From Zygaena filipendulae (taxonomy: Eukaryota > Arthropoda > Insecta > Lepidoptera > Zygaenidae), in contig OU015650.1 in the NCBI GenBank assembly GCA_907165275.2, positions 4,742,001-4,806,000 of the forward strand: DNA of 64,000 nucleotides, in the 5' to 3' direction. Below are positions 61,139-64,000 of the stretch, in pieces (positions within the stretch are counted from its first letter, which is position 1; every line of letters begins with the position of its first letter). Below the pieces are notes generated by a model, which saw only the letters and a list, made by a program, of their open reading frames with translations, did no database searches and was not told the origin of the DNA. The position numbers were made by a program, and so were the translations under genes.

Positions 61139-61580
61139 TTTTGTAATTAAATCCCATCCTCGTCGCCAATAATGTAAATTGAAAACACATTTTAGTTGAC
61201 ACCAAATCTATAATGAAATGACAGAGAACAGAAAAGAACTATATCATTTTTCAAACATTAAGGAGGTTGACTACATAGCACGGTCTATTAATAAAAAAAC
61301 AGTATCAACTGTTTGCCGTCTTCGTTTGGGCCACTCTTGTACTCCTGTTCATCTAAATAAAATCAGGGTGAGAGATCACTCTCTCTGTGGATGCGGCATA
61401 GATGAAGGAACTGTAGATCATATGTTTTTTAGTTGTCCTAAACTCATATTCTCTTTCTATGACTCACTCCCGACAAAGATCTCTCGCCCTACCAACATGA
61501 AATGTCTCTTTACTCTCACTTTCTCCCCATTTGTAAAAAAACTAGCTAAATTTATAGAAACTAACAATTTATATTTATGA

Positions 61581-61740
61581 ATGCTCTTTATGTTTATGTA
61601 CATTATGTAGTTAGTATTATAAAAAAACTTTTGCCTCTCCCGCCTTCCTCAACACCCCCTTTGTGGTATAATACCTTTAACATACCTTGCTTCACTAACT
61701 ATATCTACTAACTTTTGTGTTGTCGTTTTTTTTAGGTAAA
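61581..61740 (+). repeat. Probable LINE 3' untranslated tail
   Basis: Non-coding sequence directly after the LINE stop; no clear polyA tail is visible, so the boundary is a guess. Confidence 0.35.
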
Positions 61741-62541
61741 CTCAGGCTCTTGGTTAGTATCAATATCACCGAATAAGCTTGTACTCCTTCGTTTACTTTC
61801 AACTACGTGACATTGGCGGAGTCACTGTGAGTAAAGCAACATAGTGGAAGCCATATTTTAAAAGAAGAAGAAGAAGAACGGGTACGAGCGCGCTCGAGTA
61901 CTCTCTGCGCGCACTCGTGCGAATCCACGGAACGCGCCTCAAAGAAATTAAAACTGTCTGACTTGAATGAATGTATGGACTTAGTTTCTTTGCCTTCTTC
62001 TCAAGTAAAAAGGAAATTGCGAATTTCACAAATTCACGATTCATTGTTTTACCACGTAATTACCTACCTACACTTTCAGGCTTCAGCTGTTTTCTCAAAG
62101 GTTCCATATAGTGGTGATTCATAATAATTTAGTGTAGGTATAAATATTGTTGTTGTATTCATCATTTCATCAGTACCTATTCACTTCTATCCAGTGTGAA
62201 ATCTGTGTGCGGAGTCAGAATTTAACGATTCTTATTTTCAACGAAGCAATTTTACATTTATTTCGGTAGGTATGTAAGCGCCATCAGATAATTCTTAATT
62301 TTTCTTGCTCAACGTGTCACTGGTCATTTGGTCAAAATGGCCGGTTAAATTACTGCGCAGTTATTTAAGTATATTTGCCGATTGTTTACAAATATACCTA
62401 CACTGTATGTGTACTTATGCTTTTATTTCACGCAGGTGGTGGGCTAGGCAAAAACTGGATAGTTGGAATTTTTTTCTAAAACTAGTCTAATTGTAATGGT
62501 GATTCCTAATTCTCTAACAAAGTAATTTATTAACAGACATT
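61741..62541 (+). promoter_or_regulatory. Presumed p62 upstream region
   Basis: Non-coding sequence ahead of the p62 start. A 5' untranslated exon and promoter are expected here, but no core element is clear. Confidence 0.35.
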
Positions 62542-64000
62542 ATGGAAAGCCTAGTACCATTCAAAACGTTCACTTTCTGGAACAAAGACCAGCCAGCAGA
62601 AGTAAGAAGATTTGGTATAGAGCAGACTTTAGTGACCAATTTCCAATATTTGAGTGCAAAACTTCAAGATACATATCCTGGATTGAAAGGGAAAAAGTTT
62701 CATGTTTCATGGAAAGGTAAGAGCTAAGAAGCTTAATGGAACAGATACATTACTGGCTGGCCTAATCAGTTTCACCTGCATGAAACTCTTGACTTTATTA
62801 TATTTATGAATCACTAAAAACCTAAAAATATGTTTTTGTATTAGAAAATAGCTGTCCCCTGCAGTTTCACCTGTGGTAATTTCGGAGTTCCCATGGGGAT
62901 TCTGGGATAAGAAGCCTATGATACTCAGAAACATTGTAGCATTCTATTCGTAAAATAATTATCAAAATTGGTTCAGTAGATCCAGAGATAACCCCCTACA
63001 ACCTCACAAATTCACAAATACAAATTTTACCTTTTTATTGTTTTAGTATAGAAGAAGAGCATATTTCTTTGTACCTATATTATGTTTATTAGCTGATTTC
63101 CATGATTCTAACTTTACAACTAACAGTACTTTCATAGATAGCTACTTTCAGTTGTTTAGACTCTTTTGACTCTTACAGGGGGCTACTTAGTGAGCCTTTA
63201 CTCTTCATGATTGAATAGAAAACTACTGTCCAAATGTCATGTTTCAAGCTTCAGTCGTTTTGGCTAGATATTGATGAGTCAGTGAGAAAGCTTAACATAA
63301 ATTAAAAAAAAATATAATAATTAGTTCCCAAAATTCAAATCATAAGAAAGATACTGCAAGTGTACATATATGCCACAGTTTTATATATTTTTATTTTAAA
63401 TTGACCATCCTTTCAAATTATTTCATCTATGTACCTACATATTATATTTAGCTATATTAGTGCCAATAGTCTCCAAATATTACAATAATGGTTGTGTCAT
63501 GTGAAAAGATAAAAATGACAAGATGATCCCAAATTACCTATTGCAACATAATTTTTATTTTTGAATCAATGATATCATTTAAGATTTAAATACTCAATGA
63601 AATAAAATTATATGATAAATGCTTTCAATTTAGCTCATTAATATCACTAACATCTGTTTAAACTACTATTATTATTTATACTACTGTACTATAACCAACT
63701 CAAATGTTTTATTTTAGTTGAGATTAAATATTATAATTTACTCATTAAAGATTTGCATTACCTCATTATTGTGTTTAACTCATTATGATTTATGACTAAC
63801 ACTAATATTATAAATGAGATTATTTGTGTCAAATGGCTGAAAAGATTCGGATGACTGTTTAGTGAAAGAATTTTTTAAATCCGTTGATTACCTAGTTCTA
63901 CTCTAGATATAATATAAATTTTCCACTTTATGATTTTACTACAGATTTGTTCACTTGATTTTTTTAGATGAAGAAGATGATGATGTAAGAATATCGTCCG
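62542..64000 (+). CDS. SQSTM1: p62/sequestosome-1 (Ref(2)P-like), first exons only
   Basis: p62 is a selective-autophagy receptor that polymerises through its N-terminal PB1 domain. Coding exon 1 is 62542-62716 and the second starts at 63968 and runs off the right edge; 69 residues are visible. They make a PB1 domain: FTFWNKDQPAEVRRFGIEQT, where the basic RRF is the positive face, then LKGKKFHVSWKDEEDDDVRISS-like sequence across the junction, the acidic OPCA face. A phase 1 junction splits the Asp codon. Both faces are present, as needed for head-to-tail polymers. A possible acceptor (AACAG) precedes the ATG by 5 nt, so an untranslated exon may lie upstream. ZZ, LIR and UBA regions are outside the window. 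Another PB1 protein is possible, but the EVRRF and KDE acidic pattern favours p62. Confidence 0.82.
62850..63055 (+). repeat. CCCGCGG-type repeat in p62 intron 1
   Basis: Starts AGCTGTCCCCTGCAGTTTCA and ends after ACCTTTTTATTGTTTTAGTA. Confidence 0.65.

Larger units (their letters stand above)
60391..61280 (-). mobile_element. Miniature (TRIM-like) Ty3/gypsy-type LTR retrotransposon, internally deleted
   Basis: Two LTRs of 110 bp (60391-60500 and 61171-61280) are identical base for base. A 6-bp target duplication CGGTCT flanks the element (60385-60390 and 61281-61286). Reading on the minus strand, the 5' LTR is followed by TTGGCGACGAGGATGGGA (likely primer-binding and leader region), a short gag-like start (61138 down to about 61039), a large deletion, then the C-terminal integrase part. 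A purine tract (60501-60516) abuts the 3' LTR. It cannot move alone because it lacks protease, reverse transcriptase and most of gag. It is inserted in the coding sequence of an older LINE. Confidence 0.88.
60100..61580 (+). pseudogene. LINE ORF2 C-terminal fragment (RNase H end and Cys/His tail), split by the LTR element
   Basis: Two pieces of one frame, 60100-60390 and 61287-61580, join across the LTR insertion at FKFR/SINKKT. The first contains NETADSCVKTAI, the end of an RNase H domain (the G-NE-AD motif of jockey/R1-type LINEs), then a linker ending PWFFKFR. The second contains VCRLRLGHSC and SLCGCGIDEGTVDHMFFSCP, the C-CG-D-H-C finger typical of these LINE tails, and stops at 61580. The reverse transcriptase is absent, so this is a 5'-truncated dead copy, older than the LTR insertion. 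Confidence 0.75.

Noticed and set aside
1..64000. CRISPR arrays, tRNA and rRNA genes
   Set aside because: Repeated units here are transposon families, not spaced direct repeats with unique spacers. No complete tRNA with A and B boxes and cloverleaf pairing, and no rRNA core sequence, was seen on reading.

Overview
This window is nuclear DNA from an insect, most likely a ditrysian moth or butterfly. It is AT-rich, its genes are split by introns with GT-AG junctions, and it is full of repeats typical of Lepidoptera: GTAGGTA-type words, and dozens of fragments reading TAGCTGTGCCCCGCGGTTTC or its complement. No bacterial, plasmid or CRISPR structure is present. The species cannot be fixed from the sequence.

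I reconstructed five protein genes exon by exon, with phases that agree across the junctions. From the left: (1) 50-7499, minus strand, ADHFE1/T3dh, an iron-dependent hydroxyacid-oxoacid transhydrogenase; eight exons, 435 codons, last exon(s) beyond the left edge. (2) 13433-50902, minus strand, a complete ASAP-type Arf GTPase-activating protein; 16 coding exons, 1000 aa, order BAR-PH-ArfGAP-ankyrin-proline-rich-SH3. (3) 53618-56672, plus strand, BLOC1S5 (Muted), four exons, 154 aa. (4) 56688-57703, plus strand, a TMEM199/Vma12-like V-ATPase assembly factor, two exons, 310 aa. It starts only 15 nt after the BLOC1S5 stop with no splice or polyA signal between, so the pair looks like one dicistronic transcript. 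(5) 62542 to beyond 64000, plus strand, the PB1-encoding start of p62/SQSTM1 (Ref(2)P). BLOC1S5, TMEM199 and p62 all concern endolysosomes or autophagy, and ASAP works on Arf-dependent membrane and actin remodelling. I infer no shared regulation from adjacency, except for the dicistronic pair.

The rest is mostly mobile DNA. An intact-looking Tc1 (DD34E) transposon with matching 27-bp ends and TA duplications sits in ASAP intron 1 (45165-46721). An 890-bp miniature LTR retrotransposon (60391-61280) has two identical 110-bp LTRs, a 6-bp target duplication and a large internal deletion; it interrupts an older LINE. A jockey-like LINE fragment lies nested in another repeat inside BLOC1S5 intron 2. 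A roughly 280-330-bp MITE family with TGACGTCA palindromes has ten copies, several almost touching splice sites. A 1.25-kb element at about 17700-18985 has three repeat units on each side in mirror orientation, with 138-bp spacing. There are also several foldback elements and GC-rich repeats in front of the ASAP and BLOC1S5 starts.

Layout: 1-7500 ADHFE1; 7500-13430 intergenic plus the presumed ASAP 3' UTR; 13433-50902 ASAP with repeat-filled introns; 50903-53617 a divergent promoter interval; 53618-57770 BLOC1S5-TMEM199; 57800-62500 repeats; 62542-64000 the start of p62.
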